Below, piece after piece: positions 63,601 through 64,000 of a stretch of DNA of 64,000 bases. Each line of letters begins with the position of its first letter. Position 1 is the first letter of the stretch. This DNA is from Asterias rubens (Eukaryota; Echinodermata; Asteroidea; Forcipulatida; Asteriidae): assembly GCF_902459465.1 (NCBI RefSeq), contig NC_047065.1:9059521-9123520 (forward strand), in the 5' to 3' direction. Below the pieces are notes generated by a model. It was not told the DNA's origin, searched no databases, and was given only the letters and a program-made list of their open reading frames with translations. The translations under genes and the position numbers were made by a program.

Positions 63601-64000
63601 ACCTATGACGTCATGCTATTGTTAAATCGCTGCACAAATGACGGGATGGGTACAACTATTCACCCATTGTGCAAACAGGTGAATAATAGAGTTAAGGAAC
63701 CAAGTAAATGACGACAATGAAACCATAGACCATATTTTGTTTTGAACACAAGTTAGAGCTACGCATGCATTACAAAATGACAGTAAAGACTTGCCACAAC
63801 TAAACAGCTACATTGTTAAATTATTATTTTGGTGAGATGTTAAAAAATGTTAATTAACTACAACAGTCGTCTAAGCAGTTCTTAAAGTCAGATAAATCAA
63901 TTTCATTTTAACCAGTACTTTTTTAAATTAATTCAAAATGTTTATCTTATTTATCATACACAAAAATGGAAAGTAAATAAACTTCCTCAAAATTAAGTTT
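63601..64000. other. Unannotated end of window (WWOX intron 5)
   Basis: No coding sequence or repeat terminus recognised. The next WWOX exon is not seen. Confidence 0.4.

Overview
This is eukaryotic, intron-rich, repeat-dense DNA without operons. It is most consistent with a marine invertebrate deuterostome, probably an echinoderm and perhaps a sea star. That inference rests on the many acatgtacatgta runs, the tRNA-derived SINEs, the TTAA MITE family related to 'ggacactattggtaattactc', and the mix of CR1/L2-like, Rex1-like, BEL, Ty3/Gypsy mag-like and DIRS retroelements. Species assignment is inference.

The only host gene I can support is a WWOX orthologue (WW-domain oxidoreductase) on the + strand. 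Five coding exons lie at 20666-20763, 22695-22759, 23069-23126, 53330-53508 and 58708-58903. Together they encode the acidic N-terminus, WW1, a basic nuclear-localisation-like patch, WW2 and the first half of the short-chain dehydrogenase Rossmann domain. The gene continues beyond 64000. All five junctions have GT/AG sites and consistent phases. Intron 3 is about 30.2 kb, intron 4 about 5.2 kb, and intron 5 is open at the window edge.

Layout. 1-20227, upstream of the gene: Helitron-like and LINE debris (0.8-3 kb), TTAA MITEs, a foldback satellite (5.66-6.0 kb), a GC-rich minisatellite with a LINE tail inside it (6.66-7.63 kb), a gag-only BEL/Pao LTR element on the minus strand with TSD gaagg (9251-13126), a TIR element with AGGTGTTCGG ends (16.3-17.8 kb), a 'ttcgatagtccgaa' minisatellite (18.4-18.7 kb), a LINE tail and a SINE. 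20228-20599 is a TTAA MITE ending about 66 bp before the WWOX ATG. 20666-23126 holds WWOX exons 1-3, including a partial tandem duplicate of exon 3. 23127-53329 is intron 3: an intact Rex1-like LINE ORF (26828-29746), a three-level nest (DIRS element 31263-42014, containing a TAA-flanked TIR element 35496-41616, containing a young Ty3/Gypsy element 36037-40835), a hairpin-bearing 55-bp tandem array (42.3-42.9 kb), a long-TIR element (43.1-44.0 kb), a second decayed DIRS (45.0-49.8 kb) and Helitron-like repeats (51.8-53.2 kb). 53509-58707 is intron 4, dominated by a 16-bp minisatellite with higher-order structure interrupted by an 852-bp solo-LTR-like insertion, followed by a 168-bp palindrome. 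58904-64000 is intron 5: a 40-bp tandem repeat, a TTAA MITE and a decayed CR1/L2-like LINE on the minus strand.

Most of the window is the record of successive transposon insertions into and around WWOX. I found no tRNA, rRNA, CRISPR or bacterial gene. The strongest observations are the conserved WWOX exon structure with two human exons apparently fused, the DIRS/TIR/Gypsy nest with all three sets of ends readable, the gag-only BEL element, the RT-less DIRS, the exon-3 decoy duplication and the 432-bp higher-order repeat.
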